DNA of 64,000 bases, from assembly GCA_011503125.2 (NCBI GenBank), contig WWBZ02000001.1, positions 3,286,001 to 3,350,000 on the forward strand. Direction: 5' to 3'. The position numbers were made by a program, and so were the translations under genes. Shown here one piece after another: positions 1 through 11,187 of the stretch. The notes beneath the pieces were generated by a model. It searched no databases, had not been told where the DNA came from, and saw only the letters and a list, made by a program, of their open reading frames with translations. How positions within the stretch are numbered: the stretch's first letter is position 1; each line of letters opens with the position of its first letter. Origin of the DNA: Botryosphaeria dothidea (Eukaryota; Ascomycota; Dothideomycetes; Botryosphaeriales; Botryosphaeriaceae).

Positions 1-172
1 CGTAGAGTATCTTTCTTTAGTCTTATGTTCTCTTATGCGAGTTCCGGGAATGAGCGGGTATCACAAAGCTTTCTATTGCAATTCGAAATATGGACCAATC
101 TCTCATATATCTTCATTTGGCTAACTTTTTGCATTAAACTGTTCGTATGAGAAATGTTTTAATATCCGTCAC

Positions 173-1422
173 TCATGCCTTCACGGGCTGGCCCTTTTCA
201 TCGACGAGGTGCTCAGACACGCTGATGGGGCCCTCGCCAACACCAGTCAGGATGATCCTGCTGACGCCCTCCTTGAGCTGCGCTGCGGTCTTCTCGTCAA
301 CCTTGGCCAAAGCCTCGGCGTTCGCCTGCACGGCGGCGCCCCTCTTTCCGCTCCAGCCCTCCTTCTCGCCGAGGAGAGCCTTGAACAGACCCGCAACCCC
401 CTTCTCGTTCTCGTCCAGATAATACACGACCGCATTTGGCCCCGCGTCGAAAGTATACGCCGCAATGGTCTTGCCAGCTGCCTCGTTGATATACTCAACC
501 GCCTTGATAGCTGCGCGCGAGACATCGTTCATGTAGAAGATCGGAGGCTCAGTGTCCAAGCAAGTAGCGTGGAAGCTGTTGCTGTCCTTCATGGTGACCT
601 TGGCGAACGCCTCAAAGTCGCGCGCCTTGACGGCGTCCTCCATCTGCTTCATGCGCAGCGGCACCGTCTCGTTGGCGCGGGCAGGGAAAAGGCTGCTCGT
701 GGCAACGGTCGTCTGCATGCCGGTGGTGCTGCTGACGCCCTTCTTGGCGGCGCTGACGACCAGGATGACGGCGCGCATGCTGGGCCAGTGGGCCGCGGGG
801 GCCACTTCGTAGGCGAGGCTGTCGCTGCCGTCGGCTTCGGTGCCTTTCTCCCAGGCCACATAGCCGCCGAACAGGCTGCGACAGGCGGAGCCGGAGCCCT
901 GGCGGGCGATGCGCGAGAGCTCGGTGGGCGTGGCGGGCAGCTGGTAGAGGTCGGCGATGGCGCGGACGAGGGCGGCGAAGCCGGCGGCGCTGCTGGCCAG
1001 GCCGGCGGCGGTGGGGAAGTTGTTCTCGCTGACGATGCGGAGCGGGTAGGCGGACAGCTTGGGCAGGCTGGGGTCCTGGGCCTCGAGGGCGGCGCGCAGG
1101 GCCCTCAGCTCGCGGAAGCAGGCCTGGGTGCGGGCACCCGAGACATCTTGGTCCTGGGCGTTGAGGAGCAGCGAGTCGGGGGTGGAGTAGGAGGACGAGC
1201 AGGAGGCGGTGGTGTGGGTGCGCAGGTCGGACTGGGCGAGGGTGACGGAGAGCGACGAGTTGGTGGGCAGGTTGAGCTTGGGGTCGCGCTTGCCCCAGTA
1301 TCTGTGAGTTGCGGCGAGTTTGTGAGTCAATGGCGCGGAGAAGCAGGACGAGAGGCGGACTTGATGACGGCGATGTTCACCGGGGCGGTGGTGCTTGCTC
1401 TGTAGACTTGGGAGTCGGCCAT
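173..1422 (-). CDS. MVD1/ERG19: Diphosphomevalonate decarboxylase
   Basis: This enzyme makes isopentenyl diphosphate from mevalonate 5-diphosphate by ATP-dependent decarboxylation, the last step of the mevalonate part of sterol synthesis. Two exons, 1422-1361 and 1301-173, are joined across a 59-nt intron in phase 2 and give 396 residues, the same length as the yeast enzyme. The start ATG at 1422 gives the family N-terminus, with NIAVIKYWGKRD around residues 15-26. The GHMP-kinase ATP loop (NNFPTAAGLASSAAG) lies near 114-128. The family's catalytic residues are visible: Lys21, Arg162 in GSACRSLFGGY and Asp306 in FDAGPNAV. The donor reads GTCCGC, which is weak but required to rejoin K-Y-W-G. 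Only 233 bp separate its start from the stop of the DUF2985 gene upstream on the same strand. Confidence 0.96.
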
Positions 1423-1655
1423 TGTTGCTGTGGCAGGTTGTTTACGGGAAACAGAGAGGAAAGACAGAGCGGTGTGGAGGAGCGCGGAGGGGCATGCATC
1501 CAGGCATCCAGGCATCCAGGCACCAGGAACGACAGGGTCTCGTCCGCTCGGGCCAGCACGAGACTCATTCAACACTCTGGTCTCCGCACACACTTTCTCC
1601 ATCTCTCCGCACATGCACGACCTGCATTTCTATCTAGTAATTCATTTGATTCATT
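1423..1655. promoter_or_regulatory. Short MVD1 upstream region with GCATCCAG repeats
   Basis: This 233-bp gap must hold both the 3' end of the DUF2985 transcript and the promoter of MVD1, since both are read on the minus strand. Around 1493-1528 the unit GCATCCAG occurs three times in tandem, preceded by a GCATGC palindrome and followed by a partial copy. I saw no clear sterol-response or Upc2-type element. Confidence 0.35.
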
Positions 1656-2603
1656 CTACGCGGCATCTTTCTCCACGAGCTTCGGACCTTCGATGATCTT
1701 GAGCTTCCGCCCTTCCCACCAACACATGAGCCCTGCAAACAAACTGACTCCGCAGCCCAGCCCAATGAACAGGCCCGCTCCCCAGCTCGGCCGATCAATC
1801 CGATTGTAATGCCACATCATGAACGCCATTCCGACTTGGAGCAATGTGTTGAGCACATACATCCATACCACAAAATCAAGCTTCCAGTAGGCTGTTGGCG
1901 GTGCACTCACCCCTGACGATGTCATCTTCTCCGCCTCTTGATCCTCTTCACGCAGTCGGAACCAGCTTGCGTTGCGCCCAGCAAGATTGCGGAGCCCGAC
2001 TCTCCCGCTCTCTGGCCCGACTCCCATCCGGAATGCCGCAATGAACCAAAGGTCTCGGAATCTCCACGGTGCTAAGCCCCACGCCGTCAAGCAGAAGAGC
2101 GCGTTTAGGATTTGCGAATCGATCTCGATCCAGATTTTTCGCGGTGATGAGTCCGCATCGCCGTTATCCGGATGGTTCATTGCTGGTGCGGCTTTGAGGA
2201 GAAGGAAGAACAGCATTGCTCCCCAGGCCACGACGTTCAGTCCGTAGAGCGTTATACAGAAACCAGTGGGGGTGATGACGAATTTGCCAGCAGCGACGAG
2301 TCCACGTTTTGCGACCGTTGTCCATGGTGCTTTAGGTTCTCTTGCATCTACTGCCGTGGGAACAGTCCGGAGAGTGGCCGTGTCGGCGTCACGTGCACTG
2401 TGGCCGTGTGCATCGAATTCCACATCGTCTTCTTTCAAATCGGTTATGTTTGGGGCATGTGCTACAGCTGTGCCGGTAGCAGCCCACATGCCCAGCTGCG
2501 GATTGTACTGGAGAAGCTCTCGTGCGGCCGACACGGAGCCAGCACGGAGCCTGCCGAGCACATTCTCGGGAGGCCTGTTGTCGTCCGATATTGAGGAAGC
2601 CAT
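1656..2603 (-). CDS. DUF2985-family integral membrane protein
   Basis: This is a single-exon gene of 315 residues. The N-terminal ~110 residues are polar. They are followed by a hydrophobic segment near 118-137 (ITLYGLNVVAWGAMLFFLLL), the conserved stretch IEIDSQILNALFCLTAWGLAPWRFRDL near 160-187, and two more membrane segments near 245-265 and 275-293. The IDSQILNALFCLT...WRFRDL block is the signature I associate with fungal DUF2985 proteins, whose function is unknown. A small lysine-rich tail (EGRKLKIIEGPKLVEKDAA) should face the cytosol. It is divergent from the glycosyltransferase gene, sharing about 545 bp of promoter. No function is proposed beyond membrane localisation. Confidence 0.8.
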   Translation of the reverse strand: MASSISDDNRPPENVLGRLRAGSVSAARELLQYNPQLGMWAATGTAVAHAPNITDLKEDDVEFDAHGHSARDADTATLRTVPTAVDAREPKAPWTTVAKRGLVAAGKFVITPTGFCITLYGLNVVAWGAMLFFLLLKAAPAMNHPDNGDADSSPRKIWIEIDSQILNALFCLTAWGLAPWRFRDLWFIAAFRMGVGPESGRVGLRNLAGRNASWFRLREEDQEAEKMTSSGVSAPPTAYWKLDFVVWMYVLNTLLQVGMAFMMWHYNRIDRPSWGAGLFIGLGCGVSLFAGLMCWWEGRKLKIIEGPKLVEKDAA

Positions 2604-3148
2604 TTATCAATGAAGTTTGAGGGATGAGAGAGAGCTGAGGGGAGATGGAAAGGTCAAGTCTTGCGCCTCCTTGGCAGAGATGCACTCGACGTTTTTTTTT
2701 ATTTTTTTTTTAGCCAAGGGCGCTCCTGGCTCGAATCGATAGTCGGAGCTCGGTCTCTTTGTATCGTTGCTCACATTCTGGGCGTTCCAGCTGCAAACTT
2801 CCAACCTAACTCGTTCAGGGCTAGTAATGGTTCAGCCGCCATCACAGATGCAGTTCGAGGCTCTTGACGCGAGCAGATCCGCAAGTACTTGCTTTATCTG
2901 GCCCCAATTTGCTGGGTGTATTGGCACAGAGACCGGATACTCTCGGTTACTCGCATCTTGGGGTCCGCGCTAATTGCAAGCGCTCTGGTCGGCTCTGCGT
3001 CATCGCCCTCAGCTTGTGCTCCCACCATACCCTGCCGAAATTGCCGCCGCTCTTGCCCGCCTCCATCCGACAATATCCAAACGGAGGAACCCCATCCGTC
3101 AACTCTATCTGCCTACTCTATCGGTCCGCTCTCTGCTTCATCATTCGT
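2604..3148. promoter_or_regulatory. Divergent promoter between DUF2985 and GT28 genes
   Basis: This 545-bp stretch lies between two outward-facing start codons. It contains a T-rich tract at about 2692-2711 and no convincing gene. The frame of the downstream GT28 gene happens to stay open up to 2864 but lacks an ATG there, so it is treated as leader. Confidence 0.5.
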
Positions 3149-5922
3149 ATGGCGCCGCAGAAAATGCAGCCCCGCCGTGCCTCTGCAGTACGAAGCCTGC
3201 AAGATGATGGACGAGTGGACATCAGCATCAAAGACAGGCTGCCGTTTGCTTTCCTCAAAGCAAAAACTCCATTGAAAAGAAGGTCTACCCGGCGGCCGTT
3301 CAGCAAGAAACGAAAGACTCCCGACGAGAAGCTGTTGCATGATTTTGCTCATGTTCCACGGCTAAACCTTGCAATTTTGTTAACCGGATCTCGCGGTGAT
3401 ATACAACCATTCATCGCCCTATCCAAAGTCCTTCAGAGTCCTCCATACTCTCATCGTGTCCGCATAGTCACTCATCCGAATTTCAAGTCATTCGTCGAAG
3501 AGAATGGGATCGAGTTCTTTTCTATGGGCGGGGACCCAGAGAAGCTGATGGCTTACATGGTCAGGAATCCGTCAATCCTACCATCATTGGCATCTATGAG
3601 GGCCGGTGACGTTGGCATGAGGAGGAGGGAGATTGCCGAGATGCTTCAAGGCGCATGGAAAGGGTGTACTGAGGCTGGAGATGGGATCAGAGAACCCGAC
3701 GATCAGGATGTGCCATTCGTTGCTGATGCCATCATCGCCAACCCACCCAGCTACGCTCACATACACATTGCCGAGAAGCTCTCCATACCGCTTCACATCA
3801 TGTTCACCATGCCCTGGTCTCCTACAGGATCTTTCCCGCATCCGCTCGCCAACATCAAGCAATCTCCGAAATCCAACAACAGAGTCGCCAACTGGACGTC
3901 ATTTTACGAGATCGACCTCTTGCAATGGGAAGGCCTATCTGACCTAATCAATCTCTTCCGGGTACGGACACTGGACCTGGACCCTATCAGCCCCATCTGG
4001 GGCCACTCTCTATTCTCCAGGCTTGAAGTTCCGCATACATATTGCTGGTCTGAAGCATTAATTCCGAAGCCTCCAGACTGGGGATCACACATCAGCATCA
4101 GCGGCTTTTTCTTCCTCCCCCTTGCGTCTTCATTCACCCCTCCACCTGAACTGCTGGAATTCCTGGACGCAGGGCCTCCGCCTGTATACATTGGATTTGG
4201 GTCCATCATCGTGGACGATCCCCAGCGCCTTACGGACATGGCTTTTGAAGCAGTTAGGAAGACAGGTGTAAGAGCACTCGTCTCCAAAGGCTGGGGAAAC
4301 ATGGGCGGCAACACGCTTCCGAACAACGTCTTTCTCCTCGGGAACGTGCCCCACGACTGGCTTTTCCCGCGCGTTTCGGCCGTTGTACATCACGGCGGCG
4401 CCGGCACCACAGCAATAGGAATCGCACTAGGCAAACCGACCGTCATCGTCCCCTTCTTCGGCGACCAGCCGTGGTGGGCGAACATGGTATACAGAGCAGG
4501 CGCCGGGCCTGAACCGTGCCATTTCAGGAACTTGACCGCCGAGAAACTTGCGCAAAACATCACCGAGGCGTTGAAGCCGGAGATGCAGGTCAGAGCAAAA
4601 GAGCTGGCAGCGAAGATCCATGGTGAGAATGGACAGGAGAAAGCAGCACAGACGTTCCAATCGATGCCGCAGATGCGAGGTATGGCATGCTCAATGTGCC
4701 CAGAGCGGGTAGCAGTGTGGAAGGATCAAAGGACAGGACTGCCGCTTAGTGCTGCGGCGGGTGTAGTTCTAGTCGGCAAGGGGCTAATTGACCCTCGCGA
4801 CTTGACACTGTAAGTTTTGAATGCTTCCATTCCCCACGCAGCATTTCGTATCCCGAATGCACCCAACCGCACATTCTAACGGTCATTCACAGTGCCGAAC
4901 ACAAGCGATGGTATGTTGAAGAAGGCCCGCCCGAGCCCGTGTCCGCCCTCGTCGGCACCCTCGTCGGCTGGGTCCGCGCCTACCAAACCGTCTTCAGCGA
5001 ATTCAAACGCGACCTCTCCAAACCAACCAAACCCTCCTCGACCTCCAACGAGTCCGCCTCGAAATCGAGCCTGGAATCCGACGACTCCACCCTCCAGCGA
5101 GTCAAATCCCACCAAGCCCTCAAGATGATCCCCCGTCGCCGCAGCACCAGAGCCAGCGAGCAGAGCGGCAAGGTGGGCCACGCGCTCGGCGGCCTCGCCG
5201 CCCGCACCGCGCAGATCACGTTCCTCCGCGGCCCGACGATTTCGTTGTATAACATCACTAATGGTTTCCGCAACGCACCGTCCTGCCTCCTGCGCGACCC
5301 GACCGTGCGCAGGCGCGATCGCATCGTTGACCTTCGCTCGGGACTGCGCGTGGGTGGCAAGGAATTCGTGTACGGGCTGGGCGATGCGGTGTCGGGAGTC
5401 GTGGTCTTGCCGTACTTAGGGTACAAAGAGGGGAAGAAGAAGAAAAAGGAGCGGGGGCACCGGAGAACGGGGTCAGACCTGGAGAGTCAGGCGGACGGGG
5501 GGATGAGGAGGATAAGAGGGGCGAGGGTGCGCGGTGTTGCGAAGGGCGTCGCGCAGGCGGTTGGGGGCTTGGTGTTCAAGACGGGCGCTGCGGTGTTGGC
5601 GCCGGTTGGGTACGGGGCGAAGGGAGTGGAGAGGGAGGTTAGCGCGTGGATGGCGGAGGCGGAGAGGAGGAGGAGGAAAGGGGGAACGGTGAAGGTACCG
5701 GAGGAGCTTGTAAGGGATGAGGACGTGAGGGAGAAGATACGGAGTGCGGCGGGTAAGACGGGAGGGCATGAGAGCGTGAGATGGATTGTGGAAAAGAGGA
5801 TTTCTCAGGGCTGTTTTGAAGTGAGGGCGCTGAGAGAGAAGAACGGGTTGGCGTTCGAGGAAGAGGTTGTGAGAAGGTGGGAGAAGGTTCAACACGGAAG
5901 AAGGGGGAGTAAAGCCGGATGA
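3149..5922 (+). CDS. Sterol 3-beta-glucosyltransferase-like protein (GT28 N-domain + UDPGT)
   Basis: It probably transfers glucose from UDP-glucose to a sterol or other lipid acceptor. Exons 3149-4809 and 4893-5922, with an 83-nt intron, give 896 residues. The GT28 N-terminal domain starts near residue 72 with LNLAILLTGSRGDIQPF. The nucleotide-sugar site near 412-440 reads HHGGAGTTAIGIALGKPTVIVPFFGDQ, as in Atg26/UGT51 and plant UGT80. Unlike Atg26 it has no GRAM or PH domain in front of the catalytic part. Instead a basic, low-complexity C-terminal region of about 340 residues follows, largely on exon 2. The ATG at 3149 is the first in-frame ATG and begins a basic N-terminus (MAPQKMQPRR). 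The acceptor sugar and lipid are inferred from family resemblance only. Confidence 0.88.
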
Positions 5923-6910
5923 TTGATTACGATATTGAAGCTGGATTGTTTGCAATGCTAGAGACTGCAGCTATTATGATTGTATAGACATTTAATGCGT
6001 CAGAAGACCAGTATTTCCAACCTTCGAATCTAGCAAGAATTACGCCTGGAATCCCCGGACAAGTTCCTGGCACTTTCATGCTCACAACTGCTTCGGATAC
6101 AAACAATGACTTCAGTGTCTAAGGAAAAGCGATGGCATTCGCGCCCTAACGAATACTTCCGCTCCCCATAAGATCTGTTGTTTTTATTCTAGGGGACTGT
6201 CGCATTTGGCGCTAATCGACGGCTGCAGCACCTCTATGTACAGGGCTGCTAACATGGGCGAATAAGGTGGACTTGGTAAGCAGAAATATCAATGGAATCA
6301 TCTTCGCGGACTGATCTCGATGCTAAATCTAGCATGGTCAAGAAGGCCGGGCAAGTCAGTGGTCGGGATGCCGAGAGTACCGAGTCCCGGCCAAGTGATG
6401 GCATTTTTGAGGCTGATCATTAAGTTGGGCCCGCGTTAAGCTTTCGGCCGACTCCCAAGCCACAGGCGCTACGGCGCTGTGCAGTGCCGCTAATCTGAGT
6501 CTCCCTTGTTCCGGGAACCACCGTAGATCTACCAACCAGGATTGCGGGAGTATCCTGCGATACCCGGATATGCCTGGCCCGCTCTTGCCCGCATGAGGTC
6601 ATAGCACCCGCAACCAGCATCCAAGACTGACCGTCGTACGAAACATGCGTTGGCTTAGCTCGTATCCGTTGCTCGGCACGGAATGGTCGCGGACAGTCTT
6701 GGTAAGGGATACTGGCGTTTCTGTCGGTGTTCGGTCTCTTGTCTGTAGTGCAGGTTAATGTAGGGGCAGCTACCTGGTATGAACAAAAGCAGGAGCAACC
6801 CTCACCACGACTACAACAGAGACAACCCCAGGCTTCCACGAGCTCCTGCTCTTATTACCCAACTTCCTAACCTTATTCCTTCCCCACCCCCCCAAATCGT
6901 GCCGTCCATC
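5923..6910. other. Intergenic, no gene seen
   Basis: About 0.99 kb separates two genes read in the same direction. The last ~60 bp before 6911 are rich in C and T, as expected of a fungal transcription start region. I saw no other structure. Confidence 0.5.
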
Positions 6911-8380
6911 ATGATCGCAGGCGACCGAACCAGCAAAGCCTCCTCAAATGCTGGCACCTATATGGACTCGGACTTTTGGCGTGGAAGAAAGAAACAGTTC
7001 GGAGCTGCTGTTACCGCCTCCTTCGTGCTGCTCCAACTTTTATTCCTGACCGTCATCTGCTACCTTTTTGGCTCAGTGTTTCGGCAAAGCACACGCCTCC
7101 ACAACCTAAAAGTCCTCAGTGTTGACTTTGATGGCGGCATCATCGGACAGAGTCTCCAGGCAGCATATCGAAGCGTGGAAGCGCCGTCTTTCCCTGGACT
7201 GGTTACGAAGACCACGGAAGACTACGAAGACGTCTCGGAAGTCGTCGAGGCGGTCAGGCGCGGTGACTACTGGGCAGCCGTGTACACCCACGCAGGAGCA
7301 TCAGAACGTCTGGCCACTGCGCTGCAGGGCGGTTCAGCCGCGACGAGCTACAATGCCACCGATGCCATCACGTACGTCTGGAACGAGATCCGCTATGCCA
7401 CTATCGCTTCCGGCTCAATCAAAGGCAACCTGGAAACCTTGATCGCAGTGTCCCGTGTCGCCTACACCCGCATCAATGGAACCGCCGCTCTCTCCACCCT
7501 CAACCAAAGTGATCCAGCCGCCGTGGCTGCATACCTCAACCCAATCCAAGCGTCCGACATCAACATCAAACATTCTCCGCAATCCACCAAGATCATCTAC
7601 AACACCATCCCCATGGTCATGGGCATCATCATGCAGTTCTTCTTCCTCATGGCCGTCAACGGCGTAGCCTCCTCCCTCCAGCTCTACAGCCACATCCCCT
7701 TCTTCCAAAACCTCATCGTCCGCGTCTGTCTCTCCTTCGCCTACACCTTCTTCGGCTCGCTCTGCCAATCCGCCTACTTCTGGGCCTTCAAGGAGAACTG
7801 GGACCAGCCCGCCTCGGTCTTCTTCCTCGTCTGGATGGCGCTCTGGCTGTACCAGCACGTGCAGTTCCTCGTCTTCGACGTGGCCACCACCTTCATCCCG
7901 ATGGCCTTCACCTCCTTCTTCGTGCTCTCCTGGGTCATCGCCAACGTGACGTCGACCATCGCGCCCTTCGAGCTGTGCCCGGGCTTCTACCGCTGGGCCT
8001 ACGCCCTGCCCGCGCACGAGACCTTCGCCACCCTCATCACCATCTGGTCCGGCGGCGCCGTCAACCGCCTCTACCACTCCCTGACCATCATGTTCGCCTG
8101 GGCCGTCGTCTTCGCGCCCGCCGCCTTCTTCGCGCTCAAGTACCGCTGCAAGAAGGCCGCCGAGGCGGCCGCCGAGGAGGAGCAGGCGAAGCGCGAGAGG
8201 GAGGAGGACCTGAAGAAGGAGGGCAGGGAGTTGGAGAAGAAGGCGAGACGCCCCTCGCATAGGAGCAGGGCTAACAGCACGCTCGATGGGACGGCGGCGC
8301 TGGAGAGGAAGGAGTCCGAGTATTTCCCTTCTGCAACGATACCGTTCGAGGGGACGTTGAAGAGGGTGTTCTCAGCCTGA
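6911..8380 (+). CDS. SNG1-like DUF3533 multi-pass membrane protein
   Basis: This single-exon gene encodes 489 residues related to yeast Sng1 (nitrosoguanidine resistance), whose exact activity is not established. A first membrane span lies near residues 33-54. It is followed by a large extracytosolic loop that includes the family block DYWAAVYTHAGASERL. A C-terminal group of about five spans begins near IIYNTIPMVMGIIMQFFFLMA and ends at about residue 415. A basic/acidic cytosolic tail follows, rich in K, E and R and probably coiled coil. I chose ATG 6911 because a C/T-rich leader precedes it and its -3 base is A. An in-frame ATG at 6779 would add 44 proline-rich residues and cannot be excluded. 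Confidence 0.85.
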   Translation: MIAGDRTSKASSNAGTYMDSDFWRGRKKQFGAAVTASFVLLQLLFLTVICYLFGSVFRQSTRLHNLKVLSVDFDGGIIGQSLQAAYRSVEAPSFPGLVTKTTEDYEDVSEVVEAVRRGDYWAAVYTHAGASERLATALQGGSAATSYNATDAITYVWNEIRYATIASGSIKGNLETLIAVSRVAYTRINGTAALSTLNQSDPAAVAAYLNPIQASDINIKHSPQSTKIIYNTIPMVMGIIMQFFFLMAVNGVASSLQLYSHIPFFQNLIVRVCLSFAYTFFGSLCQSAYFWAFKENWDQPASVFFLVWMALWLYQHVQFLVFDVATTFIPMAFTSFFVLSWVIANVTSTIAPFELCPGFYRWAYALPAHETFATLITIWSGGAVNRLYHSLTIMFAWAVVFAPAAFFALKYRCKKAAEAAAEEEQAKREREEDLKKEGRELEKKARRPSHRSRANSTLDGTAALERKESEYFPSATIPFEGTLKRVFSA

Positions 8381-9226
8381 GAGATTTGTCCCGAGGTTAC
8401 GGTGGGTAGAGAATTTGTGATGGCGAGCACGGTTTACTAGTCGTGTTCAGCGAGAAAGCGTTATGCATTGATTTTTGTCGCGAATACCAGAGCCCGGGGG
8501 TTTTTTTTTCTTTCTTTCAGTTTTCTTATTTCCTAATAAAATAGATGTAGATTGAGTATACAGAGTCCTTCAACAAATAGTAAGAAGTCGAAAACTGCTG
8601 GATACATACCGTTCCAGGATACAAGAATCAGTGGTCACATGCGATTATGCGAATGAATGTCGTGATAGTAGCACTTTTCTGAAGATACCCCCTTGGGAAG
8701 CTGAAGCAACCACTGAGATGCAAACAACACCAATCTGTTTTAACATCCGAAACCACTCGACCGCTTCCATTCCCCATGCGTACTTGCTGCAATACACCGA
8801 AGTTTGAAATTTCTATCTTTTCGCGCAAAAGGTAGTCGGTAAACCAACTGCGAGTTACTGGGAAATAGAGACAAGAGATCCGCGTGCGGAAAGCCCCACA
8901 ACAGGTATGAACACCAAAGGATGAAACAACGGCGCACTCTCGATCAACAGCCTGGTATGGAAAAGCGCACAGGAATACAAAGATCCGCAGTAGTAGCGAT
9001 GTCTCAATAGGAGCACGCAGAAGCAGAATCCTTCCAAAGAAAAGAAGAAAGAAGAAAGCCGCCCAACCCACCCAAACATGCCTCTCTCGAAACCCCGAAA
9101 AGGATGGTGGGGGGGAAGGAAAACCACAAGAATACAGACAGTGGGAAAATGCTATTATCGTGCTCATGCTTCATACCCATCATCCGACTTCTCTCCCCTT
9201 CCAACTCATGATTCTTTTTAAAATAT
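8381..9226. other. Intergenic between convergent genes
   Basis: This 846-bp stretch holds the two 3' ends of converging transcription units. It contains T-rich tracts near 8500-8525 and an AATAAA-like motif near 8534. No gene was recognised. Confidence 0.5.
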
Positions 9227-10485
9227 TTACCGTCCGTAACCCAACTCCCTAAGTTTCGTACAGCTCGGCTTGGGCATACTCCTCGCCTCCCGCATCTTGG
9301 CCTCGTCCACGAAAAACCACCCTTGCGCGTCCTGCATCAGTCTCGTCTGCCGCTGCTGCTCGATGTCGCACTCGACGTTCAGATGGCTCATGTACCGCAC
9401 CTCCGCCGAGCGGTCCAGCTCCCTTAGTTTCCGGGCGCTCAGGTCCTCGACATCGACGGGGTTGACCCAGTAGGGGATGTTCAGGCGGGCGCTGGTGCGC
9501 TGCTGGGTGTGCGGGGGAACGGGGGCATCGAAGCGTAGGGACGGACCGCTGGTCGAGGTGCCAGAACCAGAGAAGAGCGAGGACAACAGCGGCAGGACGA
9601 AGAGGAAGAGGAGCGGGAGGAGTGATGAGAGTGTGCTGGTGAGGCTAGGCTGTTGTGCTGCTTGTTCGGCTGCCGTCGGTCGTCTCCTTGGCCGTGCGCC
9701 GCCGAACTGGTGCACGCGGATGCCGGGGCCGCCTCCGAGGTTGAAGACGAAGCCTGGACCGGTATCGAAGCCGCCTATTACAGAGAAAGAGGTCCAGTCA
9801 GCTACGATGACTGTTCATGCAGCTGGTACAAGTGCAGTGAGTGCTGATCTGCAAGCTTACCGAAGGGTCCCCCAAATCCTCCGCCAAAGAACTGTCTGAA
9901 CAGCTCCTCCGGAGACATCTCCTCCTGATAGAAACCAGCGCCAGGCGGTCCGCCCGCTGAACGAGCAAAGCCGCTGAATGGTGAACCTGTTGGTGCCGAC
10001 GCACCGCCACCAAATCTGTTATCCGGGTCGCCGCCGAACTTATCGTACTTCGCCTTCTTATCCGGGTCGGACAGGACCTGGAAAGCTCTCGAGACCACTA
10101 TTCAGCCCGTCAGTCCTCAATTCAACAAGACCCTCTTCCTCCCAACCTCCCCACATTATGTGCGCAGCTCCCGCACTTCCATAACAAAACAGCCTGGCAA
10201 CTTACTCTTAAACGCCTCGTCCGCGCCGTCGTACCCATTCTTATCCGGATGCGTTAACAAACTCAGCTTCCGGTACGCCTTCTTGATCTCCGCGTCCGAG
10301 CAGCTCGTCTTGCGCTCCTCCAGCCCGAGGATCTCGTAGTAGGCCGTCGGCGAGCACTTGCGGATGCGTAGCACCGCCGTCTTCTGATCGGCCGTGTAGG
10401 CGCGCCCCGCCGAGCCGTCGTGGTGCTGCCGATGCCGCGCCTCCCCGTTCGCGCCCGCGTCGGCGCCGCTGGTTTTTGCTGACAT
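9227..10485 (-). CDS. ER-membrane J-domain protein with DUF1977 (DNAJB12/Hlj1-like)
   Basis: This is probably an Hsp70 co-chaperone tail-anchored in the ER membrane with its J domain in the cytosol, a group linked to ER-associated degradation. Exons 10485-10206, 10097-9861 and 9774-9227 give 354 residues. The J domain spans about 46-115. HPD is at 79-81 (LLTHPDKNG), and the second exon continues it with [25 protein letters not shown]-rich linker follows. A single membrane span lies near 215-237 ([17 protein letters not shown]). The C-terminal ~110 residues contain the conserved YWVNP and the [13 protein letters not shown] stretch of DUF1977. The start ATG at 10485 gives MSAKTSG. It is divergent from the small membrane-protein gene. 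Confidence 0.92.
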
Positions 10486-11187
10486 CTTGTTGCTTTGCCA
10501 AGAGGTCTGGTGATGATGCTGAAGTTGGCTGGTGGGGGGAAGCGGTGGGAGAGTCGTAGACCGGGGGGGGGGGGGGGGGGGGGGGTTCCGAGGATCGTAG
10601 GTGGTAGTGGTGCTGCTGCTACCTCGGAGCTGTTACGGCAGATGGTGCAGCGTTGTTGTGAGGGTGGAGGTGGTGTGTTATTGCGGCGGATGGACGTTGC
10701 GAATTGTCGCGCAAGGCGGGCCCGGGATGCGTCGTTCTCTCGCGCTTCGGCGCCCCTCTCAGCGGGACCGGCGGTCGACCTCTCGGGGTGTTGCAGCGGC
10801 GGGTTGGTCGCGGTCGCGGGATGGGGTGGTGGTGAGTGGGCGTGTTCTGTTATCTTTTTTAAGATGCCACAGTATCGACGAAGGTCCGGCGCTGCATGGG
10901 TTCCAGAGACGGAGCGGAGCTCAGACGCCAGGCAGGACCGGGGTCTGAAGCGAGCGAAGCGCAGGCTCAGAGGACCCCGCGGCCTGGCTCCGCTGCAGGT
11001 GGCCGCTGCCCTCCGCTGTACGCTGGCCCCAAGCGCTGCGCCGCGGCAACGCCCGCCCAAGTGCTGGCCTGACGCGCGAACACCCCAGCCCGGCTTGCAT
11101 TGGCGTGTATGACGAAACTGTTGCTCGCGCGACCTGCATCACCACGACCGCCGCCTTCGCTCACTTTGCACTGCACAACCACACGCA
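10486..11187. promoter_or_regulatory. Divergent promoter with a 23-nt poly-G tract
   Basis: About 700 bp lie between the starts of the J-protein gene (-) and the small membrane-protein gene (+). A run of 23 G residues occupies 10563-10585. The rest is GC-rich with no supported gene, although several long frames are open by chance. Confidence 0.45.

Noticed and set aside
209..1405. Plus-strand open frame of ~400 codons
   Set aside because: It lies opposite the MVD1 gene, is Gly/Ala/Arg-rich and has no domain; it is a composition shadow.
7415..8260. Minus-strand open frame of ~280 codons
   Set aside because: It is antisense to the SNG1-like gene and consists of Glu/Gly/Asp runs mirroring the sense codons.
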